NCBI RefSeq assembly: GCF_954871325.1
Contig: NC_088775.1
Span: 79,523,561 to 79,587,560, forward strand
Source: Gordionus sp. m RMFG-2023
Lineage: Eukaryota; Nematomorpha; Gordioida; Chordodea; Parachordodidae
DNA length: 64,000 bases
Direction of reading: 5' to 3'
Part shown: piece after piece, positions 51,920 through 63,409 of the stretch
How the letters are laid out: every line of letters starts with the position of its first letter
How positions within the stretch are numbered: the first letter of the stretch is position 1
Translations under genes and position numbers: made by a program
Notes under the pieces: model-generated
The model's input: only the letters and a program-made list of their open reading frames with translations
What the model was told of the DNA's origin: nothing
Database searches by the model: none

Positions 51920-52615
51920 CTTTTCGTGGTTTCGTTTTTGAAGATGATGTTGTGATTTCCTTGCTCGTAGTTTGTCGTAAATAACCTGAAATAAAACGTG
52001 TAAATTGAAATTAAATAGAATATACTGTTGTTGGTGAGGAAGATGGTTTAGCGATGGTGAAGAAGTTCTCTTTTCTTTGCTCAAGGTGGTTTCGTTTTTG
52101 AAGATGATGTTGTGATTTCCTTGTTCGTAGTTTGCCGTAAATAACCTGAAATAAAACGTGTAAATTGAAATTATAAAATAGAATATACTGTTGTTGGTGA
52201 GGAAGATGGTTTAGCGATGGTGAAGAAGTTCTCTTTTCTTTGCTCAAGGTGGTTTCGTTTTTGAAGATGATGTTGTGATTTCCTTGTTCGTAGTTTGCCG
52301 TAAATAACCTGAAATAAAACGTGTAAATTGAAATTATAAAATAGAATATACTGTTGTTGGTGAGGAAGATGGTTAAGCGATGGTGAAGAAGTTCTCTTTT
52401 TTTTGCTCAATGTAGTTTCGTTTTTGAAGATGATGTTGTGATTTTCTTGCTCGTAGTTTGCTGTAAATAACCTGAAATAAAACGTGTAAATTGAAATTAT
52501 AAAATAGAATATACTGTTTTTGGTGAGTAAGATGGTTTAGCGATGGTGAAGAAGTTCTCTTTTCTTTGCTCAAGGTGGTTTAGTTTTTGAAGATGATGTA
52601 AAGTTGGTGATTTGA
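51920..52615 (-). repeat. Tandem repeat, period 160-163 bp, about four and a third units, in the Helitron 3' region
   Basis: The phrase GTTTCGTTTTTGAAGATGATG recurs at offsets of 160, 163, 163 and 163 bp (from 51929, 52089, 52252, 52415; the last copy, near 52578, has TAG for TCG). Each unit also carries AATAACCTGAAATAAAACGT, ATACTGTTGTTGGTGAGGAA and GGTGAAGAAGTTCTCTTTTC. The period is not a multiple of three, and frames across it are incidental. The units are nearly identical, so recently homogenised. Confidence 0.92.
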
Positions 52616-52658
52616 TGGTGAATAACAAAGTTGGTGACTTTTTTAAATTTCTTACAAA

Positions 52659-53240
52659 TTATGAATTTAAGATTTCATTATATACGATATTTTGTGTGAA
52701 TGTTTTATCATTTTTTAAAATTTTTCCTTGTAATTCTGATGGCAAAATCATATTTTTCATATTATTTTGAGATTTACATCTAGTAAGAGCCACATATAGT
52801 TGTCCATGGGCAAAGACGGGCTCAGGGAGGAATAAGCCTACATGATCAAAAGTTTGTCCTTGACTTTTATTTATTGTAATCACAAAAGCGGGAATTATAG
52901 GAAACTGTCGTCTTTTTAAAGTAAATGGTAACTGAGAGTCACTTGGAGCTAGATCTATTCGTGGGAGAAAAACTCGATAACCCTTATTAGTGCCTGTCAA
53001 TACCTCAGCGTCGATAAAATTAATATGTAAATGTCGTATGATTAAAGGGGTACCATTACAAAGTCCTTTCTTTGGGCTCAAGTTGCGTAATAGCATAACA
53101 ATTGTACCAACCTTAAGTGTTAGCTTGTGAGGTGGCATACCGGATGGAGTTTGTGAATGCAAAAATTCTAGTGGAAAATTTATTATATCATCCTTATTAT
53201 CGCTTTCAATGGAATCTGCACTATAATAATGTTTGATAGG
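52659..53240 (-). pseudogene. Helitron PIF1-type helicase, C-terminal part
   Basis: It reads KVGTIVMLLRNLSPKKGLCN, then INKSQGQTFDHVGLFLPEP (helicase motif V) and HGQLYVALTRCKS (motif VI), stopping at 52659-52661. These are diagnostic of the PIF1/RRM3 helicase fused to Rep in Helitrons. It is in frame with the region just upstream but separated from the N-terminal helicase part by a frame break. Confidence 0.9.
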
Positions 53241-53245
53241 TGAAA

Positions 53246-53990
53246 TTATATTAATGATATCGTTGTTGAGGGTAAGTGCAATATTATTTTAGTAGAAAGA
53301 CTATCTATATCAGCAATTTCTATAGAATTACCATACACACATTTTATTAATGAATCATTTTCAAGCAAATAAGGTGGGATTTCAACACTATTTGTAGGAA
53401 GATCAGAATTGCTGCGTGATAGCCCATCTCCAATTTTAAGTAACCAAGCATTGTAATCAACTTGATCTGATGAAATACGCATATTATCAATCAAATGTAT
53501 TATTTTAAAATGACTCCATAAATATAAACTTTTTATACAGGACTCTATAATATCGACTTTGGAGCCTTTAGGCACTACTGGTAAAGTCTGTCTAAAATCA
53601 CCACCTAATAAAATTACTTTTCCGCCAAATGGGTGGGAATTTTTCATAATGTCTTTAAGTAATCGGTCAATGCATCGCAAAGCGTGTTTAGTCATCATTG
53701 TGGCCTCATCAATAATAATCAATTTGCTATTTTTAATATCTAGAGCTAGCGAACTATGTAAATTGATATGGGATGTAGAAGTTTCAAAGATAGGCACAGG
53801 TAATTTAAATCCGCTATGGATGGTTCTTCCCCCCTTTAAAAGAATAGAGGATATGTCGGTGGTTGCAAAAGGCAATACAATTTGATTTTTTGCTCTTATT
53901 AACACATTAAGGTATTGTAAAGATACGTTTTACCTGAACCTCCAGCCATCCACGAAGAAATATCTTTCTGGAATATTTTTTAATTCAATC
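53246..53990 (-). pseudogene. Helitron PIF1-type helicase, N-terminal part
   Basis: A Walker A (AGGSGKTYLYNTL) lies at about 53950-53910 in a neighbouring frame. It is followed after a frame break by ATTDISSILLKGGRTIHSGF (motif Ia), LIIIDEATMMTK (Walker B, motif II) and ILLGGDFRQTLPVVPKG (motif III). It unwinds the strand displaced during rolling-circle transposition. Inactive as it stands. Confidence 0.9.
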
Positions 53991-54127
53991 GCTTGTATAA
54001 TTAAATCAAAAGCATATTTTTGTAATCGGTTTAATTTAGATATACGCTCGATTGAATCGGCAGCTTCAACATGGGCATCATAATGTTGTTTTGGGGGGAT
54101 TTTTGTAGGTGAAGGAAGATCAAAACT

Positions 54128-54573
54128 TTAACAGCATAAACCATGATCAAGAAAAACGTTTCCAATGTCCATTAAAGCCATGTTTATTGCAATTACTTCT
54201 GAATATTGACGCAAATAATCTTCAATCATCATAAATCTGAACCTATTCCATAGATATGCAGGATTTTCAGGCTGACAAAAAATGCAGATAAAGGCAAAAG
54301 TACTCCGAAGTTGTGACGTTTGATATATTGATCCCTCTTCTAAGCATGATTCCCACTCTTTATCAACTGATAACAAATTTCTTTTAATAGCTGCCTCTTT
54401 AAAAGTACTCATTAAAATTCCATTAATAGTTTTTAAATAATCAAAACTTGTAGCCCCGCAAACATGAAGTAATAATAATCGAAGGAAGAATCGTTCATCA
54501 GAATTAGGATGAACGGAATACATTCTCGAAATTACATTTAATCGTTTTTTTCTTAGTTTCCAATGGTAATTTG
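54128..54573 (-). pseudogene. Helitron protein, region between Rep and helicase (3' side of hAT insertion)
   Basis: It reads YHWKLRKKRLNVISRMYSVH, FFLRLLLLHVCGATSFDYLK and NPAYLWNRFRFMMIEDYLRQ, the conserved middle of Helitron proteins. Its first codons continue exactly the frame that ends at 55713, across the nested hAT element. Confidence 0.9.
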
Positions 54574-55703
54574 TAGTGCTGTAAACATTTTTAAAAAAAT
54601 CGAACGCGTTCGCGTTCAACGTTCATTGACAAAAATTGAACGCGTTCACGTTCACGTTTAAATTCAAAAAAAGGAACGCGTTCAAGTTCATGAACGCGTT
54701 CATACGTTCAAGTTCATGAACGCGTTCATACGTTCAAAATTTTATGATAAATTTTTTTTTTAATTTAATTTAATATAAATAAATGCCTTATATTTTTCAA
54801 CAAAATATATTAGCCATGATAAAAAATAATAGTTTTATTTTGATAATATAATTATAAATACAATATAATAGAGCGATAAAAAAAAAATTTATAAAAAAAT
54901 TTTCTTATTAATTTTTAATAATAATTGCTTTTCAAAATTTTCATCTGATAGGCATGAACGCTTGTCAGTTAATACAGCGTTAGCTATACTAAAAACTCGC
55001 TCAACAAGGGCAGATGAAGGGATTGCGGTGTTATACTTGATAAACAATTCTTTTAAAAGGGGGAATTTATTAAAAACATTTAATGTTTTATCCATTGTTT
55101 CAAAAAATTGAGCTATGTTATCATCATCCAATCTGCCCTCTTCTTCCTCGTCAAAAAAAAGCATATCTCGGAATTATTTTAAAACAGTGAAATATTTTTG
55201 ATATTTGGGCCATGGTAATTCTAATTCATCTAATATTGAATTTTGATTTTCAGAATCTGATGATGAAATATTTATATCCATGCAAATGCTAATCTATTAA
55301 ATTAAAATATAAAATATTCAAATTAATAAACTTTAATCTTATCTTCTCTAGCAGTAGCACTATGGTACGTTAGTTGCAATATGAAAAAGGAAAAAGTAAA
55401 AACAGCCGATTAAAAAATATAAGACTTTTTTGTTAAAAAATTGGATTAAATATTAATTTTTCAAATAAATAAAAATATAAGACTTTTTTGTTAAAAAATG
55501 CGGATTAATATTAATTTTTCAAATAAATAAAAATAAAAAGTGTTTTTAAAATTGAACGAACGTAAAATTGAACGCGTTCATCAAAGAAAAGGAACACGTT
55601 CAAAGTTCGTCAGAAAAAAGGAACGCCGTTCATCACCTTTTTTCAAAAAAACGAACTTCGTTCACGAACGCGTTCATTTTGAACGCGTTCGTTTACAACA
55701 CTA
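54574..55703 (-). mobile_element. hAT transposon nested in the Helitron, with 8-bp target duplication
   Basis: The 1130-bp element begins TAGTGCTGTAAAC and ends in the inverted GTTTACAACACTA (12 of 13 match). It is flanked on both sides by the duplicated GTAATTTG (54566-54573 and 55704-55711). Both subterminal regions carry many palindromic GAACGCGTTC motifs. On the minus strand, 55164-54889 encodes a hAT C-terminal dimerisation segment (NTAIPSSALVERVFSIANAV, LTDKRSCLSDENFEKQLLLK). The rest of the transposase is missing, so it was moved in trans. A diverged relative lies at 15327-16742. Confidence 0.93.
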
Positions 55704-56573
55704 GTAATTTGTAAACACATAATGATAAGGTATTTCCCCATAAAGATATCTAGCATTTAGATCTGTCTTATTTAACTCAAACCATGCCGTTAAAGTAGTA
55801 TGTTTATTTTCTGATCTCAATAAAGCATCTCTTTCATGTCCAGCAGTGAAATATACTGGCTGTTGTAAAGGTAAATGAATTCCTAAGCGAATAACAGCGT
55901 GCGAGCGATCATGCATATTATTTTCTTATAATCTCCACATTGATTCACATGCACTCACATATCGCGCATTTAAATGTGATTTAATTTCGTCATGAATATT
56001 TATATTTGAAGCAACATTAATGTCAACATTAGTACAGTCATAGCCCTTATAAATATACTTAAAGATATATTTTACCGATTTAATAGATGTACAAATTTCC
56101 ACGTTAATATGAGCATTGAATTTTAACATTAGATATCGATTATATGGAATAACATAACGATTATCCGTAGGTTTACCGGAAAGAATTGTAATACCATTAT
56201 CTCGCCTTTTATAATATGGATACCCATCAATATTTGGTCTTGTTTCCATTTGAAAATCCTTCGGAAATTTTTTGGTACATATGCCATTTTCCATGCAAGG
56301 CGATTTGGGGTTAAATATCCCGCAAGGACCATGTATCATAAAATGAGTAACAATCTGAAAAAGTTTAGGATCGAGAATTTTATCTGGCATTTCGGCACAA
56401 ACAAATTTATCTATAGCTTGAGATGTTTCAATTTTGCTATCATCGTTTAAAATAATAAGTATATGGGCATGAGGCAAACCTCTTTTTTGGAACTCGATTG
56501 TATATATAAAAGCCATAGATTTACCAAATAAATTTTTTTTATTTATATCGAACAATAATTCATTTAATTTCAA
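55704..56573 (-). pseudogene. Helitron HUH Rep endonuclease domain
   Basis: It contains IEFQKRGLPHAHILIIL with the HUH metal-binding motif (GLPHAH at 56480-56463) and the catalytic-tyrosine segment VKYIFKYIYKGYD with two spaced Tyr residues. ARYLYGEIPYHYVFTNY follows up to the hAT insertion. This nickase starts and ends rolling-circle transposition. A stop near 55926 separates the last part. Otherwise the domain looks complete. Confidence 0.92.
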
Positions 56574-57880
56574 TTTAAAAACACTATTAAATCTGGTCTA
56601 TCTGTAGGACTTTGCCCGGGAAATAGATTTTCCTTAATTTCACGCCAATTAGGATTGCATGTAAAAGTAATAAACAAATCAGGTTTGCCAAATTTGAGCA
56701 CAATGGCCATTGCATCGTGATAGCGTTCTCGCATATTTCTTTGAGAACCTTGAAAAGATGATGGTAATATTACTGATTTGCCGGGAATTATATTGTTTGA
56801 CTTTGTTTCCAAGTAGTCCATTAATCCAGAATATTCATCTACTCGTAATTTTGGCTGATTTTGTCTAATAAAATTTAAATTATTCGCCTCGACCTGTAAA
56901 TAGGAATCAACAATATATTGTTGTGATAATTTCCCAGCAAAAAGGATTGGGTTGAATTCATTTTCACGAATTGCTAATCTAAATATTTTAAACTGTATTA
57001 GTGAGATATTTGCCCTTGTACGCCCTGTATCTTCACCCTTTAAATCTGGTTTCCAACCAGGGTCACCAAAAGGAAATAATAGAGGATATACCATTGGATC
57101 AAGATTAGGGCTTAATATATTTATATTTATCAGATCACTACCATCAACTCGAGGATAGACCTTGATATCCCGTTTAAATGGGGGTTCACCATCATCATTT
57201 GTAAAAATCATAGCTACTTCATCTATATTAGGAATGTTATATCTTCGCTTGTCACTTGAGCGATCTGCACAAAAAATCAATTGATTTTTTGAACTGGACG
57301 ATTTTCTTGAATAGCCCTATTTTTTTCTTCTTTCTCAATTTCTCCCAAGGTTTTAAAACTAATAGAAAATGGGTTATTCTGTCTTATTAAAATATCTAAT
57401 CTTTTTAAGAGATCCTCATTGCAACCAGAATTTTCTTTCATGTGTAACCTGCCATTAACAGCCTGGGTGGTCTCAAGGACATATAGTTGTGCAAATTTAG
57501 GAGGCATCCCAGTGGAAGGATATAAATGAGATGTTCGGTGATAAATTTGCCCATGAACTCTAAAACAATATGGGCCTGGGTTTAAACTATTAGAAATCTG
57601 TGCTCCCATGGATGCGAACGCAAGTAAACTATTATAAGATCTTATATATTTCATAAAGTTTGAATGAAATTCATTGTTAGGATTAGATAAAAGGTCTTGT
57701 AAAAAAGGAATATATCGGATTGATGGTATCTTAACTTTACCCTTATGACAGCAATTCTTAAATTTGCCATCTGTGGGTTTTTCCAATAAAAAATTTAGAG
57801 AATCGCAATAATCGCACTTAGTGTTGAGTAATCCACAATAATGTTCTTCTACTAATGATTGTTGTGCAGAAATATTTATC
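56570..57880 (-). pseudogene. Helitron N-terminal region (Helitron-like N domain and Cys/His zinc-binding region)
   Basis: From the 5' side it reads EEHYCGLLNTKCDYCDSLNF and FKNCCHKGKV (a Cys/His cluster), SNFMKYIRSYNSLLAFASMG, FRVHGQIYHRTSHLYPSTGM, NLDPMVYPLLFPFGDPGW and QQYIVDSYLQVEANNLNFIR, up to PDLFITFTCNPNW. This is the standard Helitron order. Two small frame steps lie near 57280 and 56573. An acceptor-like TTATTTTAG precedes the Cys/His part at about 57883, so more 5' exons are expected. Confidence 0.9.
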
Positions 57881-57890
57881 TAAAATAAAT

Positions 57891-58600
57891 AAAATAAATT
57901 TGAGGCCTGCTAAAAATTATACATATAATTTAATATTTTTGTGATTATTCAGAGACCTGCAGATCCGGTGTAATTGTAAAATCAATATCATCAAAAATCA
58001 ATACGTTATTGAATTTTATAAATCTTTGATTCGACATTTATATATGAATCACAAAATTTTATAAACTCAATCAATAAGGTCCATTTAATTTATTTGAATT
58101 CATAATATCATTTATAAAACTTTGAATCAACAATTATATAGCACTTCACAAATTACAAATAATGAGTAAACAAATATAAAATATATAGTATATCAAGAAT
58201 TGTAAAATAAATAAATTCCCTGATAAATTATATAAAAGAATAGAAAATCATATTTATCATTTTAATATATTTAAAACTATTAAATCTATTTTAAATAAAA
58301 TTTTTACAAATCGAAAATGGCTGCCAATATTTATAAAGCGATGAAAAAATATATAATAAATAAATATTTTATAATTTTAATGGTCGCCAATATATTTGAA
58401 GCGATGCAAACATCTTAAAAATCTATACGGTATTGATTCTACAATAGCAATATATCACTACGGTATTGAATCTATAATGATATTAATACGGTATTGAAGT
58501 TACAATGGGTATTGATTTCACAATCAATACACCGGCTCTGATGTAAACATATTCCAGGCTTATAATAATTTTTTCTAAAATATTCCATGGGTAACGATTA
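57891..58600. other. AT-rich region upstream of the Helitron coding part
   Basis: No coding sequence is recognised. At about 58425-58545 the phrase ACGGTATTGA recurs with variations, mixed with inverted AATCAATAC copies. CCGGTGTAATTG at 57967 resembles the inverted surroundings of ACACCGGCTC near 58531. This could be Helitron 5' sequence, but no TC terminus could be chosen. Confidence 0.4.
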
Positions 58601-58629
58601 TGTAGCACATACTTATTTTATCTTATATT

Positions 58630-58840
58630 TTGCCCGTCAAGATGATAGTGAAATAAGAATTTTCTTTTTTATTAGTTGATGAAATATATTTTTTATTGTG
58701 GACATAAATTAAAATTAATAACCATTCGCTTCATAAATAAATAATAAATTTTGAATTTCCCCTGATGATGGATAAATCAAAAATTTTCTTATCTATCTTA
58801 TGAGATGTGATTCAGAAATTTATATTTATTAAAATATTTG
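58630..58840 (-). repeat. Diverged relative of the Helitron 3' end region
   Basis: CCCGTCAAGATGATAGTGAA with downstream AGAATTTTCTTTTTT aligns with the hairpin region at 51356-51395. GATGATGGATAAATCAAAAA and GAGATGTGATTCAGAAATTT align with 51520-51578. The hairpin stem itself is not kept. Confidence 0.5.
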
Positions 58841-59360
58841 TTATACATAAATTAAAATTTTTAACTTGGTTTGTTTTTATTGATTTGGGTAGATTAGATT
58901 TTGGTGAATAGTAGATTTTGGTAGTGTCTAATTTAAAAAAATTTATTTGTTAACATAAATTAAAATTTTTAACTTCGTTTGTTTCTATTGATTTGGGTAG
59001 ATTAAGATTCTGTTGAATGGTACATTTCGGTAATATGATTCGTAGAATCTAATTTAAATAAATTTATTTGTTAACATAAATTAAAATTTTTAACTTGGTT
59101 TATTTTGATTGATTTTGGTAGATTAAGATTCTGCTGAATGGTACATTTCGGTAATATATATCGTGGAATCTAATTTTAAAAAAATCTATTTGATAACATA
59201 AATTAAATTTTTTAACTTCGTTTGTTTTTATTGATTTGGGTAGCTTAAGAGTCCGTTGAATGGCACATTTCGGCAATATGATCCGTGGAATCTAATTTAA
59301 ATAAATTTATTTATTGTCATAAATTAAAATTTTTAACTTGATTTGTTTTTATTGATATAG
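58841..59360. repeat. Tandem repeat, ~115-120 bp period, about four and a half units
   Basis: Each unit has AAATTAAAATTTTTAACTT, then TTGTTTTTATTGATTTGGGT, AGATTAAGATTCTGTTGAAT, GGTACATTTCGGTAATATGA and TGGAATCTAATTTAAA. Units start at about 58850, 58964, 59078, 59200 and 59320. Divergence between units is noticeably higher than in the array that follows. Confidence 0.85.
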
Positions 59361-59919
59361 GATCACTGAAAAAATTATACTTAGATATTGCACCAAAGGT
59401 ATCTTGTGTAGGAATCTAAAAAAAATAATAAAATAGATTTTAATGGCCCACAGTAATGTTCAACTTGTTCTTGATTTTCAATATCTTCAAGATGATTGGA
59501 TGTTGAAGCAAATTGTTCATTTCCAGTATCTTCAAGATGGTTGGATGTTGTAGGAATAAGACTTTGCTCGTTCCTTTTCTTGATACGACAAAGTGCCTGT
59601 CTCTTTCTAGCTTTCTCCTTATGTTGATTTATTATTAAATTTTAAAAATATAAGAATTACTCAATTTTATAAAAATAAGTTTAGTTTAAAATATTTATTA
59701 TTGTGGACATAAAATAAAATTACTAAATATATACTTCATAAACATATTTATAAAAAATAATGGAAAATATTAGAATAGCCCCTCACCTAATAAATATATA
59801 TTTCGGAATCACATCTTAAAAATATAAAATTTGCTCTTGTTGAAGCAATAATGCCTTCTTTAGATTTTGGTAGTATGAAACGTTCCATTGTTTGGTTTTG
59901 TTGAATGGTATCTTGTGTA

Positions 59920-60410
59920 GGAATCTAAAAAAAAATAATAAAATAGTATTTATAAAAATTTTAACTTACATTGCCTATGAGATAACCTTAAAAAACTTAT
60001 TTAATATTATATGTATTTATTATGTAAGTTTGTATTTTGTGCAGGAATCTAAAAAAATAGTATTTATAAAAATTTTAAATTACATTGCCTATGAGATAAC
60101 CTTAAAAAACTTATTTAATATATGTATTTATTATGTAAGTTTGTTTTTTGTACAGGAATCTAAAAAAATAGTATTTATAAAAATTTTAACTTACATTGCC
60201 TATGAGATAACCTTAAAAAACTTATTTAATATTATATGTATTTATTATGTATGTTTGTTTTTTGTGCAGGAATCTAAAAAAATAGTATTTATAAAAATTT
60301 TAACTTACATTGCCTATAAGATAACCTTAAAAAACTTATCTAATATTATATGTATTTATTATGTAAGTTTGTTTTTTGTGCAGGAATCTAAAAAATAGTA
60401 TTTATAAAAT
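59920..60410. repeat. 114-bp subrepeat block 1 (four units)
   Basis: Units centred on GCCTATGAGATAACC at 59969, 60081, 60194 and 60310 (the last reads GCCTATAAG). On the plus strand the block stays open, with 37-38 residue repeats containing FVQESKKIVFIKILTYIAY. On the minus strand each unit has GTAAGT (or GTAATT) and TTTTTTTAG 35 bp apart. Confidence 0.9.
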
Positions 60411-60989
60411 TTTTAACTTGCCTAAATCTGCCACTTAACGTGTAAAATAGAATAGATAAATGAATTTTCAAATATAAAATAAGATGCTCAGATAAAACGT
60501 AAGTATATGTAATGTTCAACTTGTTCTTGATTTTCAGTATCTACAAGATGATTGGATGTTGAAGCAAATTGTTTATTTCCAGTATCTTCAAGATGATTGG
60601 ATGTTGTAGGAATAAGACTTTGCTCGTTCCTTTTCTTGATACGACAAAGTGCCTGTCTCTTTCTAGCTTTCTCCTTATGTTGATTTATTATTAAAATTTA
60701 AAAATATAAGAATTACTCAATTTTATAAAAATAAGTTTAGTTTAAAATATTTATTATTGTGGACATAAAATAAAATTACTAAATATATACTTCATAAATA
60801 AATTTATAAAAAATAATGGAAAATATTAGAATAGCCCCTCACCTAATAAATATATATTTCGGAATCACATCTTAAAAATATAAAATTTACTCTTGATAAT
60901 GCCTTCTTTAGATTTTGGTAGTATGAAACGTTCTATTGTTTGGTTTTGTTGAATGGTATCTTGTGTAGGAATCTAAAAAAAATAATAAA

Positions 60990-61275
60990 ATATGTATTTA
61001 TTATGTAAGTTTGTTTTTTGTACAGGAATCTAAAAAAATAGTATTTATAAAAATTTTAACTCACATTGCATATGAGATAACCTTAAAAAACTTATTTAAT
61101 ATTATATGTATTTATTATGTATGTTTGTTTTTTGTGCAGGAATCTAAAAAAATAGTATTTATAAAAATTTTAACTTACATTGCCTATGAGATAACCTTAA
61201 AAAACTTATCTAATATTATATGTATTTATTATGTAAGTTTGTTTTTTGTGCAGGAATCTAAAAAATAGTATTTAT
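60990..61275. repeat. 114-bp subrepeat block 2 (two full units plus partial)
   Basis: Units at about 61067 and 61184, plus a partial unit at the left edge. The unit at 61067 has CTCACATTG, giving a GTGAGT donor-like site on the minus strand. Confidence 0.9.
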
Positions 61276-61859
61276 AAAAATTTTAACTTCCCTAAATCTG
61301 CCACTTAACGTGGGTAAAATAGAATAGATAAATGAATTTTCAAATATAAAATAAGATGCTCAGATAAAACGTAAGTATATGTAATGTTCAACTTGTTCTT
61401 GATATTCAGTATCTTCAAGATGATTGGATGTTGAAGCAAATTGTTTATTTCCAGTATCTTCAAGATGGTTGGATGTTGTAGGAATAAGACTTTGCTCGTT
61501 ACTTTTCTTGATACAACAAAGTGCATGTCTCTTTCTAGCTTTCTCCTTATGTTGATTTATTATTAAAATTTAAAAATATAAGAATTACTCAATTTTTTAA
61601 AAATATGTTTAGTTTAAAATATTTATTATTGTGGACATAAAATAAAATTACTAAATATATACTTCATAAACATATTTATAAAAAATAATGGAAAATATTA
61701 GAATAGCCCCTCACCTAATATATATATTTCGGAATCACATCTTAAAAATATAAAATTTACTCTTGTTGAAGCAATAATGCCTTCTTTAGATTTTGGTAGT
61801 ATGAAACGTTCCATTGTTTGGTTTTATTGAATGGTATCTTGTGTAGGAATCTAAAAAAA

Positions 61860-62335
61860 ATAATAAAATAGTATTTATAAAAATTTTAACTTACATTGCC
61901 TATGAGATAACCTTAAAAAACTTATTTAATATTATATGTATTTATTATGTAAGTTTGTATTTTGTGCAGGAATCTAAAAAAATAGTATTTATAAAAATTT
62001 TAAATTACATTGCCTATGAGATAACCTTAAAAAACTTATTTAATATATGTATTTATTATGTAAGTTTGTTTTTTGTACAGGAATCTAAAAAAATAGTATT
62101 TATAAAAATTTTAACTTACATTGCCTATGAGATAACCTTAAAAAACTTATTTAATATTATATGTATTTATTATGTATGTTTGTTTTTTGTGCAGGAATCT
62201 AAAAAAATAGTATTTATAAAAATTTTAACTTACATTGCCTATGAGATAACCTTAAAAAACTTATCTAATATTATATGTATTTATTATGTAAGTTTGTTTT
62301 TTGTGCAGGAATCTAAAAAATAGTATTTATAAAAA
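61860..62335. repeat. 114-bp subrepeat block 3a (four units)
   Basis: Units at 61897, 62009, 62119 and 62237, nearly identical in order and variants to block 1. Identity at this scale shows that whole higher-order units were copied. Confidence 0.9.
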
Positions 62336-62469
62336 TTTAATCACACCTTAAAAATATAAAATTTACTCTTGTTGAAGCAATAATGCCTTCTTTAGATTTT
62401 GGTAGTATGAAACGTTCCATTGTTTGGTTTTGTTGAATGGTATCTTGTGTAGGAATCTAAAAAAAATAA

Positions 62470-62830
62470 TAAAATAGTATTTATAAAAATTTTAACTTAC
62501 ATTGCCTATGAGATAACCTTAAAAAACTTATTTAATATTATATGTATTTATTATGTAAGTTTGTTTTTTGTACAGGAATCTAAAAAAATAGGTATTATAA
62601 AAATTTTAACTCACATTGCCTATGAGATAACCTTAAAAAACTTATTTAATATTATATGTATTTATTATGTATGTTTGTTTTTGTGCAGGAATCTAAAAAA
62701 ATAGTATTTATAAAAATTTTAACTTACATTGCCTATGAGATAACCTTAAAAAACTTATCTAATATTATATGTATTTATTATGTAAGTTTGTTTTTTGTGC
62801 AGGAATCTAAAAAATAGTATTTATAAAAAT
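62470..62830. repeat. 114-bp subrepeat block 3b (three units)
   Basis: Units at 62503, 62617 and 62734, following a partial restart of the linker at about 62338. This explains the longer 1549-bp spacing. Confidence 0.9.
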
Positions 62831-63409
62831 TTTAACTTCCCTAAATCTGCCACTTAACGTGGGTAAAATAGAATAGATAAATGAATTTTCAAATATAAAA
62901 TAAGATGCTCAGATAAAACGTAAGTATATGTAATGTTCAACTTGTTCTTGATTTTCAGTATCTTCAAGATGATTGGATGTTGAAGCAAATTGTTTATTTC
63001 CAGTATCTTCAAGATGGTTGGATGTTGTAGGAATAAGACTTTGCTCGTTACTTTACTTGATACGACAAAGTGCATGTCTCTTTCTAGCTTTCTCCTTATG
63101 TTGATTTATTTTTAAAATTTAAAAATATAAGAATTACTCAATTTTATAAAAATAAGTTTAGTTTAAAATATTTATTATTGTGGACATAAAATTAAATTAC
63201 TAAATATATACTTCATAAACATATTTATAAAAAATAATGGAAAATATTAGAATAGCCCCTCACCTAATAAATATATATTTCGGAATCACATCTTAAAAAT
63301 ATAAAATTTACTCTTGTTGAAGCAATAATGCCTTCTTTAGATTTTGGTAGTATGAAACGTTCCATTGTTTGGGTTTGTTGAATGGTATCTTGTGTAGGAA
63401 TCTAAAAAA

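Larger units (their letters stand above)
51345..57890 (-). mobile_element. Helitron (rolling-circle transposon), minus strand, 5' end not defined
   Basis: The 3' terminus reads CTAG followed by T, with a perfect six-base-pair hairpin (CCCGTC / GACGGG, 6-nt loop) seven bases inside, as expected for Helitrons. Going upstream on the minus strand come the 163-bp tandem repeats, a PIF1-type helicase, a central region, a HUH Rep domain, the Helitron-like N-terminal domain and a Cys/His-rich region ending near 57880. The element sits in the gypsy fossil and is itself interrupted by a hAT element. Several frame breaks make it inactive. Its 5' TC terminus was not found and may lie in or beyond the array at 58.6-64 kb. 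Confidence 0.9.

Noticed and set aside
61305-61526. Minus-strand open frames of 73 codons in the array (also 62854-63075)
   Set aside because: They are another frame of the piece that reads KARKRQALCRIKKRNEQ. The latter looks like a Helitron N-terminus, so the 73-codon frames are shadows.
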